Shown: piece after piece, positions 1 through 6,279 of the stretch
Layout: every line of letters begins with the position of its first letter
Numbering within the stretch: the stretch's first letter is position 1
Origin: an uncultured Alphaproteobacteria bacterium
Lineage (GTDB): Bacteria > Pseudomonadota > Alphaproteobacteria > GCA-2731375
Assembly (NCBI GenBank): GCA_913049615.1
Contig: CAJWZI010000092.1
Location: 1 to 6,450 of the forward strand
Reading direction: 5' to 3'
Length of the DNA stretch: 6,450 nucleotides
Notes under the pieces: generated by a model
Told to the model about the DNA's origin: nothing
What the model saw: the letters and a program-made list of their open reading frames with translations, nothing else
The model's database searches: none
Program-made: the position numbers and the translations under genes

Positions 1-71
1 GCCTTTCCAAGATGGGCCTTACAATGCGCATTGGCAAAATCAACGTCGGTCTATTTGGGTATGCCTCTTAA
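1..71 (+). CDS. 3' end of an unidentified protein gene (partial)
   Basis: A reading frame open from the left edge ends with a TAA at 69-71. The last residues read roughly SKMGLTMRIGKINVGLFGYAS, a balanced composition that looks more protein-like than the other two frames. A T run follows 11 bases after the stop, as expected at a gene end, and the next gene is convergent (stop at 125), leaving a short 53-base gap. Only 22 codons are visible, so the family cannot be named. The frame choice rests on composition and the downstream terminator-like signal. Another plus-strand frame is also open here, but it runs on as an antisense shadow of the GST gene. It could be non-coding. Confidence 0.35.
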   Translation, partial: LSKMGLTMRIGKINVGLFGYAS

Positions 72-88
72 ACCGAGGGGGATTTTTT
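64..88 (+). terminator. Weak Rho-independent terminator candidate
   Basis: CCTC (64-67) can pair with GAGG (75-78) around a 7-base loop, followed by GGGA and six T residues (83-88). It lies at the stop codon of the partial plus-strand gene and in front of a convergent gene, which is where a terminator would be expected. The stem is only 4 bp and is separated from the T run, so this is a weak example. Confidence 0.3.
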
Positions 89-124
89 AGGTCGTTTAAC
101 AAAGATAGCGATCGTAATTGGTTT

Positions 125-763
125 CTATCTATCTTGAGGGAAGTCCGACTGATGGTCCGGCGCCGCATTTCGAAACGCGTCGAACTGCTCACAGGTCTTT
201 ACGATCTTCAAAATTCTTTGGAACTGATCAATGGGGAATCCGAACCAGCGTGCGTTGCCAGCCGTCGGCACAAGATAGATATCGGCAACGCTGGGTTCAT
301 CACTGAAACAGTACGTGGTTTGCACGGAACGTCTTTTGAGAATTTCCTCAAGTGTCTTCAGGCCCTCGATAATCCAGTGCTCATACCACGCCATCGATTT
401 CTCCTCGGACCAGCCCTCCTTGTCCGTCAAGAAATCCCGGACCCGATGATTGTGGATGGGATGAATCTCACAGGCGATGAATTGGGCGAATGACCGCGCC
501 GCCATGCGTGCCATAGGATCGTCAGGAAATAGGGAGGGCGTCGGATACGCCTCCTCAAGCCACTCCACCAAGGCCGTGGATTGTCCGATGATGTTGCCGT
601 CGATCTCAATTGCCGGCAACAGACCTTGGGGGTTCATCCGTCGATAAGCATCCGTGCGCATATCTTCGACAGCAACGTACTCGTAGGGCACGCCTTTCAG
701 GTTGAGGGCGATGCGAACCCGTTGACCTGCTGAGTTCCTGTACTTCGAGTAGAGCTTAATCAT
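125..763 (-). CDS. Zeta-class glutathione S-transferase / maleylacetoacetate-isomerase-like protein
   Basis: A 212-residue cytosolic protein of the length usual for bacterial maleylacetoacetate or maleylpyruvate isomerases, which perform glutathione-dependent cis-trans isomerisation of ring-cleavage products. The N-terminal thioredoxin-like domain (about 1-80) has the zeta signature region RNSAGQRVRIALNLKG (9-24), the cis-proline segment NPQGLLPAIEIDG (44-56) and the glutathione-contacting QS (61-62) in GQSTALVEWLEE. The helical C-terminal domain carries CEIHPIHNHRV (98-108) and SVADIYLVP (158-166), as in this class. The active-site triplet SSC/SSA appears here as NSA (10-12), so the first Ser is replaced by Asn; the enzyme may have a different substrate. 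The ATG at 763 is chosen because the protein then begins MIKLYS, matching family N-termini. The frame is open further upstream, but that stretch is antisense-like and overlaps the regulator gene. There is no strong ribosome-binding site. It lies 46 bases downstream of the GntR regulator on the same strand, so co-transcription is likely. The class assignment is secure; the exact reaction is not. Confidence 0.88.
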   Translation of the reverse strand: MIKLYSKYRNSAGQRVRIALNLKGVPYEYVAVEDMRTDAYRRMNPQGLLPAIEIDGNIIGQSTALVEWLEEAYPTPSLFPDDPMARMAARSFAQFIACEIHPIHNHRVRDFLTDKEGWSEEKSMAWYEHWIIEGLKTLEEILKRRSVQTTYCFSDEPSVADIYLVPTAGNARWFGFPIDQFQRILKIVKTCEQFDAFRNAAPDHQSDFPQDR

Positions 764-809
764 GTCAAATTGATTGCCGGTCCGAAATAGGGCGCAACGA
801 TGTGGACCG

Positions 810-1580
810 CTAATTGATGGTTTCGGACCACCGTTCCAACGCGCCTCGCAGACCTTCGAAATGCATTTCCATCTCTTTTCTAGCGCGGCTCGGCGATCTC
901 GCCTGAATGGCGTTGGCAATGGGCTGGTGTTCATCTTGGAGGTCTTTCCATTCATCCAAGGGTACCGCTTCTTTGAAATTAAGCGCTCTGTATTCCTCCA
1001 AGGCTTTGCGAATTGTCTCCGCCAGAAAAGGATTGCCGGATGCATCGGCGATAGCTAGGTGAATTTCCATATTCATATCGGTTTCATGCGATTGATCCGC
1101 CGGCAGAGACTCAATCAAAGCGATGGGCCGAATGATTGCCTCTATCTGTTCATCTGTTGCCGCACTGGCCGCCAACTCAGCTGCACGGACTTCAAGAAGG
1201 GACCTGACCTCCCAAATCTGTAACAGCGCTTCCCGCTTGTCTCTGAGATGATCACGGCGCAGAACGCCGATGTCGACGATCCGTTCGGACCGTAGAAATC
1301 GTCCCGCGCCATGTCGGCTCTTGACAACCCCCTGCGATTCGAGAACGCGAAATGCCTCCCGAAGTACCGGCCGGCTGACCTGCCACTTTTCTGCCAAGGC
1401 ACGTTCGGTCGGGAACTTGTCGCCAACGCGTAATGCTCCAGATTTAATCAGGTCCATGATTTGATCAACGATGGATTCGTAGCGGAGAATGGCCCGAATC
1501 GGCGAGAAGGATGCCTCAAGAGCCGGTGCTGACTTCTCATCACCTGTCAATTTTCTGTCCCCAATTTTGCAGTGTTTCAA
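810..1580 (-). CDS. GntR-family transcriptional regulator, FadR/FCD subfamily
   Basis: A DNA-binding regulator of up to 256 residues. The winged helix-turn-helix spans about residues 34-97, with the GntR hallmarks FPTERALAEKWQVSRPVLREAF (56-77, key residues P57, R60, L62, A63, S69, R70, R74), the wing LESQGVVKSRHGAGRFL (80-96) and a helical FCD ligand-binding domain from about 118 to 245. Candidate metal/ligand histidines are H174, H218 and H240. The position four residues before H174 is Asn (N170), where many FCD proteins have Asp. No ATG is available before the HTH: the longest form starts at a TTG (1578-1580) just after an in-frame TAA. A second TTG at 1548-1550 is preceded by GGGGA with 7-base spacing and may be the true start, giving 246 residues. 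The gene is divergent from the transporter and upstream of the GST gene. This is the usual arrangement for a local, autoregulated repressor that responds to a substrate or intermediate (inferred). Confidence 0.92.
   Translation of the reverse strand: MKHCKIGDRKLTGDEKSAPALEASFSPIRAILRYESIVDQIMDLIKSGALRVGDKFPTERALAEKWQVSRPVLREAFRVLESQGVVKSRHGAGRFLRSERIVDIGVLRRDHLRDKREALLQIWEVRSLLEVRAAELAASAATDEQIEAIIRPIALIESLPADQSHETDMNMEIHLAIADASGNPFLAETIRKALEEYRALNFKEAVPLDEWKDLQDEHQPIANAIQARSPSRARKEMEMHFEGLRGALERWSETIN
1551..1565 (-). promoter_or_regulatory. Possible ribosome-binding site favouring a shorter regulator start
   Basis: On the minus strand this stretch reads ATTGGGGACAGAAAA directly before a TTG at 1548-1550. 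GGGGA is a partial Shine-Dalgarno match at a suitable 7-base spacing, while the upstream TTG at 1578-1580 is preceded only by CAGGCC. Both starts keep the whole DNA-binding domain. Confidence 0.3.
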
Positions 1581-1640
1581 GGCCTGAGCCGCTGTTTACT
1601 CCCATTTTTTACGCCTTCCTAGATACAGTTGGCAATCTAA

Positions 1641-1650
1641 ATTGTACAGT
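1641..1650. promoter_or_regulatory. Candidate operator site 1 for the GntR regulator
   Basis: ATTGTACAGT is an imperfect palindrome with the perfect core TGTACA (1643-1648). FCD-type GntR proteins commonly bind short palindromes of the ATTG..CAAT / TGTAnnACA kind, usually in the divergent promoter of their own gene. On the minus strand the same bases give TACAAT (1641-1646), a 5/6 match to a -10 box, about 60 bases from the regulator start, so binding here would support autoregulation. The TACAGT half is repeated 21 bases upstream (1624-1629), which is two helical turns. Confidence 0.4.
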
Positions 1651-1675
1651 AATGTTAAAAATGTGAGTAAAGTGG

Positions 1676-1685
1676 ATTGTCCAAT
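1676..1685. promoter_or_regulatory. Candidate operator site 2 for the GntR regulator
   Basis: ATTGTCCAAT has perfect 4-bp arms, ATTG and CAAT. It shares the pattern ATTGTnCAnT with the site at 1641-1650, and the two centres are exactly 35 bases apart. It overlaps the -35 element of the predicted transporter promoter, so a protein bound here would block RNA polymerase. That GntR binds it is inferred from position and symmetry. Confidence 0.4.
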
Positions 1686-1705
1686 ATTAAATAAGCCTTT
1701 ATAAC
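1677..1705 (+). promoter_or_regulatory. Predicted sigma70 promoter of the TRAP transporter operon
   Basis: A -35-like TTGTCC (1677-1682, 4/6 to consensus), a 17-base spacer and a -10-like TATAAC (1700-1705, 5/6). Transcription would begin near 1712, leaving a leader of about 45 bases before the permease ATG. The -35 box lies inside the palindrome at 1676-1685. The surrounding 1620-1705 region is AT-rich, as expected for a promoter. Confidence 0.45.
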
Positions 1706-1756
1706 CACCGTCTTTTCAGAAAGTTTCTAATTCGCACCAACGAGGCGACGGAACCC

Positions 1757-3733
1757 ATGAGGGACGCGGCAAACACACAAATCGAAGGCGCCAATAAGGC
1801 GGAACGTGATTCATTGAGCGTCCACGGCGTTCTCATGAACACGGGCCGGCCCGTCGATTTGATCATATCGCTTCTCGCCATAGCCTCGTCATCATTCGCC
1901 CTCTACACGGGTCTCTTTGGTGAAGCGATGGAGTTGATCCAGAGAAGTGTGCATCTCGCCTTTTCGGCTGCGATGATCTTTATTCTGACGAGCAAGGACG
2001 ATCCGTTTTGGCGCCGAGCGCCCTTAATTCTGGCCGCTCTGATCATGCTTTATAGCTGTCTGTATATCGTTATTGAGTACGACAACATCATGGCCCGTGA
2101 GGGCGAACTGACGACTCATGAAATCGCTCTCGGCGTGCTTGTACTGCCTTTAGTCCTCGAAGCGTCTCGCCGCTCCATCGGCTGGGCGTTACCATTGGTG
2201 TCCGTTGTTTGTGTCGCATACGCCTATTTTGGCCCGTACCTGCCCTTTGGTCTCGGGCATCGTGGTTACGATATAGAGCGTCTGGCGTCCCACCTGTTTT
2301 TGAGCACGGACGGTATATACGGAACGCCCTTGGGGGTTTCGGCGACTTTCATTTTCATGTTCGTCCTGTTCGGCACGTTCTTGCAGACTTCGGGGGCGGG
2401 CGAATTACTCACCAATCTCGCATTGGCGACCACGGGACGCAGTCGCGGCGGGCCTGCAAAAGTGGCCGTTGTCTCCAGCGCATTTTTCGGCACCATGTCC
2501 GGAAGCGCCATAGCCAACGCGTCGGCGACGGGCACCTTCACCATTCCGCTCATGCGCCGTGTCGGCTATCGGCCGCACATTGCTGCCGCCTTCGAGAGCT
2601 TGGCCTCTCTGGGCGGTCAACTGATGCCGCCGATCATGGGTTCTGCCGCGTTCGTCATGGTCGAGTTTACGCAGATTTCCTACTTGGAAATCGCGGCGGC
2701 GGCATTTTTCCCGGGCCTCCTATTCTTTTTTTCCGTCTTCATAATCGTTGATTTCGAAGCTGCACTGCACGGGCTCAAGGGTTTGCCCGCATCCGAGCTT
2801 CCAGATGCCAAGAAAACGTTGAAAGAGGGCTGGCTGATTTTCGTCCCCTTGGCAACGTTATTTGGCCTCCTCTATATGGGGTACTCGACCTTCATGGCGG
2901 CCTTCTGGTCTATTCCATCGGTCATTCTGATCGCGGCGACCAAACGGAAGACGCGGCTTTCTTTCCCCCAAATGCTAGAAGCACTGCGGAAAGGCGGGAT
3001 TGCCGTGACCGGCATCGCTGCGGCATGTGCATGTTCCGGAATCGTTGTCGGCGTCGCTACGGTCACCGGCCTAGCCGTCGAGATTTCCAATATCATGATC
3101 AACCTGGCCGGCGGCCATTTGTTCACCTTGCTGCTTCTTACCATGGTGGTGTCAATCATTCTGGGGATGGGGCTGCCAACCGTCGCCTGTTACATCCTAT
3201 TGGCGGTTCTTGTCGGGCCGGCCCTTGAGAAGACGGGGCTGTCGCTTATCGGCGCGCATCTCTTTATCTTCTATTTCGGAATCGTGTCTGGCATTACGCC
3301 CCCCGTCGCGCTTGTGTCATACGCGGCGGCTGGCGTTGCACAGACCGACGCGATAAAGACTTCGTGGGCGGCGTGCCGCCTCGGCATCCCCATCTACATC
3401 CTTCCATTTGCCTTCATCTATGTGCCGGAACTTCTGCTCATCGGTGATTGGCAGGTTGTCGCCATTCGCATCGCTCTCGCCTTTGGCGCCCTCTACATGG
3501 TTGCCGCCGTCATCCAGGGGTATTTGTTCTCCCGATTGGGGATAGGGCAGCGAATCACTCTGTCCATCTTCGCTATCGGGGCACTGGTTCCCGAACCAAT
3601 CGTCTATGGGACGGCTGGGGTCCTTTCGGCGGCTTACCTCTTGCATCTACGCCGTGCCGGCGAAACGACGGCGGCGGGCGTTTCAGAAGACGATCATCGA
3701 GACGAGTTTATACCTGGCTCCACGGAAAAATAA
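1757..3733 (+). CDS. TRAP transporter fused permease (4TM small subunit plus 12TM DctM-like large subunit)
   Basis: An inner-membrane permease of 658 residues, the length expected for the single-chain TRAP permeases that pair with TAXI binding proteins. It imports a solute delivered by the periplasmic protein, driven by an ion gradient. About 30 soluble N-terminal residues are followed by hydrophobic segments at roughly 33-52, 65-78, 88-107 and 123-157 (the DctQ-like part). The large-subunit region starts near 190. Its diagnostic motifs are FGTMSGSAIANASATGTFTIP (244-264), LGGQLMPPIMG (285-295), LGMGLPT (469-475) and SGITPPVAL (511-519); the two repeat-like GxxP-type loops are characteristic of DctM-type transporters. 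The hydrophilic C-terminus begins near 632. ATG 1757 is preceded by only a weak ribosome-binding site (GGA at 1750-1752). An in-frame ATG at 1835 would remove the polar leader and is a possible alternative start. It is the first gene of the plus-strand unit, and the binding-protein gene follows after 66 bases. The solute is unknown. Confidence 0.95.
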   Translation: MRDAANTQIEGANKAERDSLSVHGVLMNTGRPVDLIISLLAIASSSFALYTGLFGEAMELIQRSVHLAFSAAMIFILTSKDDPFWRRAPLILAALIMLYSCLYIVIEYDNIMAREGELTTHEIALGVLVLPLVLEASRRSIGWALPLVSVVCVAYAYFGPYLPFGLGHRGYDIERLASHLFLSTDGIYGTPLGVSATFIFMFVLFGTFLQTSGAGELLTNLALATTGRSRGGPAKVAVVSSAFFGTMSGSAIANASATGTFTIPLMRRVGYRPHIAAAFESLASLGGQLMPPIMGSAAFVMVEFTQISYLEIAAAAFFPGLLFFFSVFIIVDFEAALHGLKGLPASELPDAKKTLKEGWLIFVPLATLFGLLYMGYSTFMAAFWSIPSVILIAATKRKTRLSFPQMLEALRKGGIAVTGIAAACACSGIVVGVATVTGLAVEISNIMINLAGGHLFTLLLLTMVVSIILGMGLPTVACYILLAVLVGPALEKTGLSLIGAHLFIFYFGIVSGITPPVALVSYAAAGVAQTDAIKTSWAACRLGIPIYILPFAFIYVPELLLIGDWQVVAIRIALAFGALYMVAAVIQGYLFSRLGIGQRITLSIFAIGALVPEPIVYGTAGVLSAAYLLHLRRAGETTAAGVSEDDHRDEFIPGSTEK

Positions 3734-3787
3734 GTGGCGCCCAAGACCAATAAGAAAACCGCAGTTCTAAATTCCATCAAACATGAA

Positions 3788-3793
3788 AAGGAG
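3788..3793 (+). promoter_or_regulatory. Strong ribosome-binding site fixing the TAXI protein start
   Basis: AAGGAG lies 6 bases before the ATG at 3800. This decides against the in-frame GTG at 3734, immediately after the permease stop, which would place 22 polar residues in front of the signal peptide. Confidence 0.8.
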
Positions 3794-3799
3794 ATTTTG

Positions 3800-4801
3800 A
3801 TGAATATGTTTGGAAGAAGTCTTACGGCCCTGATCGCTGCCGGAATCGTCGGCATCGGGTTTTCGACCGCACCTCAAGCGGAAACGTATGTGGCCATTGG
3901 AACGGCCAAAGCAACAGGAAGTTGGTATCCTCTGGGTGCGGCATTGTCGACCGTCGTCAGTAAACATGCGTCCAACGTGACGGCAAAAGTCGAATCGACC
4001 AAAGGCGGAATGGCGAACGTCCATCTCTTGGCGAAAAAGCAGGTCGATGTCGCCTTCGTGCCGCCTTGGGCAATCGCCGACGCCATCAAGGGCGCAGGAG
4101 ATTATACCGGCAAGAAAGGATTTCCGGCGAAGGTTTCCGGTTGGTTCGGTTTTGCGCCAAACTATCTGACCATCATGGTGCCCGCCGGCAGTGGGATCAA
4201 ATCGGTCGCCGATTTGCGTGGAAAGAGCGTCAACATGGGCGCTCCGGGAACGTTCAATCGACCGATCCTGCAAATGGTGCTCAAAGAGCACGGCATCAAG
4301 GTGTCCGAAATCAAACCCTTGGACATCGCGCTTGGACCTTCTGTCAACAGGCTGAAGAACCGTCAGTTGGACGCCGTTTGGTGGTGGTCGGCGACGCCTG
4401 CATCGGCATTCACCGATGCTGCGGTTTCCATTGATACAAAGCTGGTGGGGCTGACCCCAAGTATGATCGACAAACTGACCGGGAAATATTCTTGGTTCAG
4501 TAAGGGCTCGGTCGCACCCGGCGTCTACAAGGGTACGGCATCGGCGACACCAACCGTATTCACGAAAATCAGCGCCGCCATGCTGAGTTCCGTGCCCGAA
4601 GATGTCGCCTATAAGATGACCAAGGCGGTATTCGAGCACCTTGATGAGTTGAGCGCTATTCATCCTGTCTTCAAGAAACTCTCGAAAGAAAACGCCCTCG
4701 AGGGACTTTCGATCCCACTCCATCCCGGTGTTGAAAAGTACTACCGAGAAATCGGCGTGCCGGGCCTCGACGCGTTCGCGAAAAAGGTGGCGCAACGCTG
4801 A
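3800..4801 (+). CDS. TAXI-family TRAP transporter periplasmic solute-binding protein
   Basis: The 333-residue extracytoplasmic partner of the fused permease. Residues 1-27 form a Sec signal peptide (MNMFGR, hydrophobic core 8-21, cleavage probably after APQA at 27). The mature protein shows the TAXI pattern in order: IGTAKATGSWYPLG (33-46, normally iGTG..G.YYP.G), TKGGMANVHLL (67-77), the QVDVAFV segment (81-87), LRGKSVNMGAPGTFNR (139-154), the domain-crossover segment LKNRQLDAVWWW (185-196) and the C-terminal PLHPGVEKYYREIGVPG (306-322). The start is fixed by AAGGAG at 3788-3793. TAXI proteins bind small organic acids or amino acids such as glutamate or alpha-ketoglutarate in the few studied cases; the ligand here is not readable. 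The WWW at 194-196 replaces the more usual Phe-rich stretch and could shape an aromatic pocket (inference). It is translated downstream of the permease in the same unit, and a hairpin follows 6 bases after the stop. Confidence 0.95.
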   Translation: MNMFGRSLTALIAAGIVGIGFSTAPQAETYVAIGTAKATGSWYPLGAALSTVVSKHASNVTAKVESTKGGMANVHLLAKKQVDVAFVPPWAIADAIKGAGDYTGKKGFPAKVSGWFGFAPNYLTIMVPAGSGIKSVADLRGKSVNMGAPGTFNRPILQMVLKEHGIKVSEIKPLDIALGPSVNRLKNRQLDAVWWWSATPASAFTDAAVSIDTKLVGLTPSMIDKLTGKYSWFSKGSVAPGVYKGTASATPTVFTKISAAMLSSVPEDVAYKMTKAVFEHLDELSAIHPVFKKLSKENALEGLSIPLHPGVEKYYREIGVPGLDAFAKKVAQR

Positions 4802-4807
4802 GGACAA

Positions 4808-4840
4808 TGCGGTCCGCGCCGTCTCCCAGCGCGGACCGCA
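4808..4840 (+). promoter_or_regulatory. Intercistronic stem-loop between the binding protein and aldolase genes
   Basis: TGCGGTCCGCGC (4808-4819) pairs perfectly with GCGCGGACCGCA (4829-4840): a 12-bp, very GC-rich stem with a 9-base loop. It begins 6 bases after the binding-protein stop. No T run follows, so it is not a standard Rho-independent terminator. In binding-protein operons such hairpins commonly protect the 3' end of the upstream message and raise its level relative to distal genes. Partial termination is the alternative. The structure is seen directly; the role is inferred. Confidence 0.7.
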
Positions 4841-4906
4841 CCCACCGGCGTCGCGAGCTCCTGTGTGAAGAAGCAATACCGAAACCAGCAAGTGAAAGAG
4901 ACCCCA

Positions 4907-5677
4907 ATGCCTAAATCCAATCAATCCGCGATTGAAGAAATGGTAGACATCCTGGCCGATCTGGAATTTCCAGATTGGACACTGCGGCAGCGCCTGGCAG
5001 TCGCGTGTCGGATCTTGGCCGACAACGGTCATGGAAGTGGTCTCGCTGGCCAGTTCACGGCCCGAGGTGAGGCGCCAGGTACAATGTGGACCCTCCCTTA
5101 CGGGATGGGGTTCGAGGAGGCAAAAGCATCGGATTTCCTATTGGTCGACGATGCCTTGAATGTCATCGAAGGGTCGGGTGCGCCGAGCATGGCCAACCGG
5201 TTTCATTTGCACGTTTATCAGAGCCGGAAAGACGCCGAATCGCTCGTCCATACCCATCCGCCATTCAGTTCAGCCTTGTCGATGATCGGTGAACCATTGC
5301 ACGTATCTCATATGGATACGGCGATGTTCTACGATGACATCGCCCATCTGCCGACATGGCCGGGTGTTCCCTTCGGCGACGAAGAAGGCGAGATCATAAC
5401 CGAGGCCATTGGCGACAAGAACGCCATCCTTTTAGCCCACCATGGCCAACTGTGCGTCGCGCCGACGGTCGAAGCGGCATGCGTGATGGCGATCTTCTTT
5501 GAGCATGCGGCGCGGATTCAGCTTCTTGCCATGGCGGCAGGAGAAATCAAGGACATCGAACCGGAATTGGGCAAAGAGGCCCATGACTGGCGCCATAGAC
5601 CGGAAGCCATGGCTGTGACGTTCCATTATTTTGCTCGGATCGCACTCGAAAAGAACTCGGCAGCCGTACTGGATTGA
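4907..5677 (+). CDS. Class II aldolase/adducin-family protein (possible decarboxylase or aldolase)
   Basis: A 256-residue cytosolic enzyme of the metal-dependent class II aldolase/adducin fold, which includes fuculose-phosphate aldolase, ribulose-phosphate epimerase and several hydroxy-acid decarboxylases. Visible elements are GSGLAGQFTAR (43-53, in place of the usual GN.SAR substrate loop), LPYGMGFEEAKASDFLLVD (63-81), the metal motif HTHP (115-118, ligands H115 and H117) and LLAHHGQL (175-182, ligand H178 or H179). The position of the catalytic Glu of fuculose-phosphate aldolase (SSEWRFH) aligns with SMANRFH (94-100), so that Glu is absent; this suggests chemistry other than the classical aldol cleavage. 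ATG 4907 is preceded by AAAGAGA at suitable spacing. The frame extends to a GTG at 4865, but those 14 codons are polar and lie in the intergenic leader. It is the last gene of the plus-strand unit, separated from the binding protein by 105 bases with a hairpin. The family is clear; the substrate is unknown. Confidence 0.9.
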   Translation: MPKSNQSAIEEMVDILADLEFPDWTLRQRLAVACRILADNGHGSGLAGQFTARGEAPGTMWTLPYGMGFEEAKASDFLLVDDALNVIEGSGAPSMANRFHLHVYQSRKDAESLVHTHPPFSSALSMIGEPLHVSHMDTAMFYDDIAHLPTWPGVPFGDEEGEIITEAIGDKNAILLAHHGQLCVAPTVEAACVMAIFFEHAARIQLLAMAAGEIKDIEPELGKEAHDWRHRPEAMAVTFHYFARIALEKNSAAVLD

Positions 5678-6279
5678 AGTGGTTGATATGCAACGTCAAA
5701 ACACATGGGACTGGGGTGATTTTTGAAATGCCGATAAGTCAAAGGATCGTCGAGGATCTGGTCGCTGCGGGTATCGATTTTGTGACGACGGTCTTTTAAC
5801 AATACGAGGTCTTTGGTTACGTTGCTCTTTAGTCGATCGTAAACCCGTATGTCCTGCCCATATACAGCAATTTCATAATCTACAACGTACTCGTACATAG
5901 TGGGGACGGTATCATCAGCAATTGGGGTGATGTCAAAATACTCATTAGAAATGGAGTCAAAATTCCACCAGTGTTGAGATATTTCAGTAGCATTTTTGAC
6001 TTTGTCGTGTGGGCCGACCAGCCAGCCGCTAATCATTCTATTGTTCTTCGAGCCTGTTTCATTCAGGTCTTTATCTTTGGCGAAATCAGCATTTAGGCAG
6101 CAAAGGCTGAGTTCTCCGCCACCAATCTGTTTGACAGTCACTTTTTCGAGTTTGTGACGGCAAAATGGTTGGCGATCTTTGATTAATTGTCGGCTCTGAT
6201 CCTGTCCGCTGCGAGGGTAATAGTCCTCATCCCTAGCTGGATATCTGCGAGAATCCCTTCTTCGAGGTAGCCGATCCAT
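5626..6279 (-). CDS. Hypothetical protein in an AT-rich segment, C-terminus running into the aldolase gene
   Basis: A 217-residue ORF that I do not recognise. The central part (about 40-165) reads like a genuine soluble protein, with a conspicuous QHWWNFDSISNEYFDITP (102-119) followed by an acidic/aromatic stretch, MYEYVVDYEIAVYG (128-141). No signal peptide or membrane segment is visible. ATG 6279 has an AGGA/GAGG-rich sequence just upstream (about 6282-6290), right after an in-frame TAA. However, the first 30 residues are Arg-rich and overlap another open frame, so the true N-terminus may differ. The last ~17 residues are encoded antisense to the end of the aldolase gene, which suggests that the original stop was lost and the reading frame now runs into unrelated DNA. 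Its codons often end in A or T, unlike the neighbouring genes, which is consistent with horizontal acquisition. It may be a decayed gene. Confidence 0.5.
   Translation of the reverse strand: MDRLPRRRDSRRYPARDEDYYPRSGQDQSRQLIKDRQPFCRHKLEKVTVKQIGGGELSLCCLNADFAKDKDLNETGSKNNRMISGWLVGPHDKVKNATEISQHWWNFDSISNEYFDITPIADDTVPTMYEYVVDYEIAVYGQDIRVYDRLKSNVTKDLVLLKDRRHKIDTRSDQILDDPLTYRHFKNHPSPMCFDVAYQPLQSSTAAEFFSSAIRAK

Noticed and set aside
134..493. 119-codon plus-strand frame opposite the GST gene
   Set aside because: It is antisense to a convincing zeta-class GST. The frame is open only because of the codon pattern of the real gene.
764..1045. N-terminal extension of the GST frame up to 1045
   Set aside because: The extra 94 residues overlap the end of the regulator gene, are Arg/Lys/Ser-rich and have no counterpart in the family, whose members begin like MIKLYS.
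2209..2751. 180-codon plus-strand frame inside the permease gene
   Set aside because: It is out of frame with the well-supported TRAP permease and has a His/Arg/Cys-rich translation. It is a shadow frame.
3734..3799. GTG start of the TAXI protein directly after the permease stop
   Set aside because: It would put 22 charged residues before the signal peptide. The ATG at 3800 has a strong AAGGAG at ideal spacing.
4808..4840. Rho-independent terminator between the binding protein and aldolase
   Set aside because: The stem is excellent, but CCCACCGGCG follows in place of a T run, so intrinsic termination is not supported. It is kept as an intercistronic hairpin.
4865..4906. GTG start extending the aldolase by 14 codons
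   Set aside because: The added residues are polar and unlike the family's N-termini, and the ATG at 4907 has its own ribosome-binding sequence.
3767..5032. 421-codon open frame on the minus strand opposite the binding-protein gene
   Set aside because: The translation is rich in Arg, His and Cys and matches no domain pattern. It lies antisense to a clear TAXI gene with signal peptide and ribosome-binding site, and extends into the aldolase gene. It is a codon-bias shadow.
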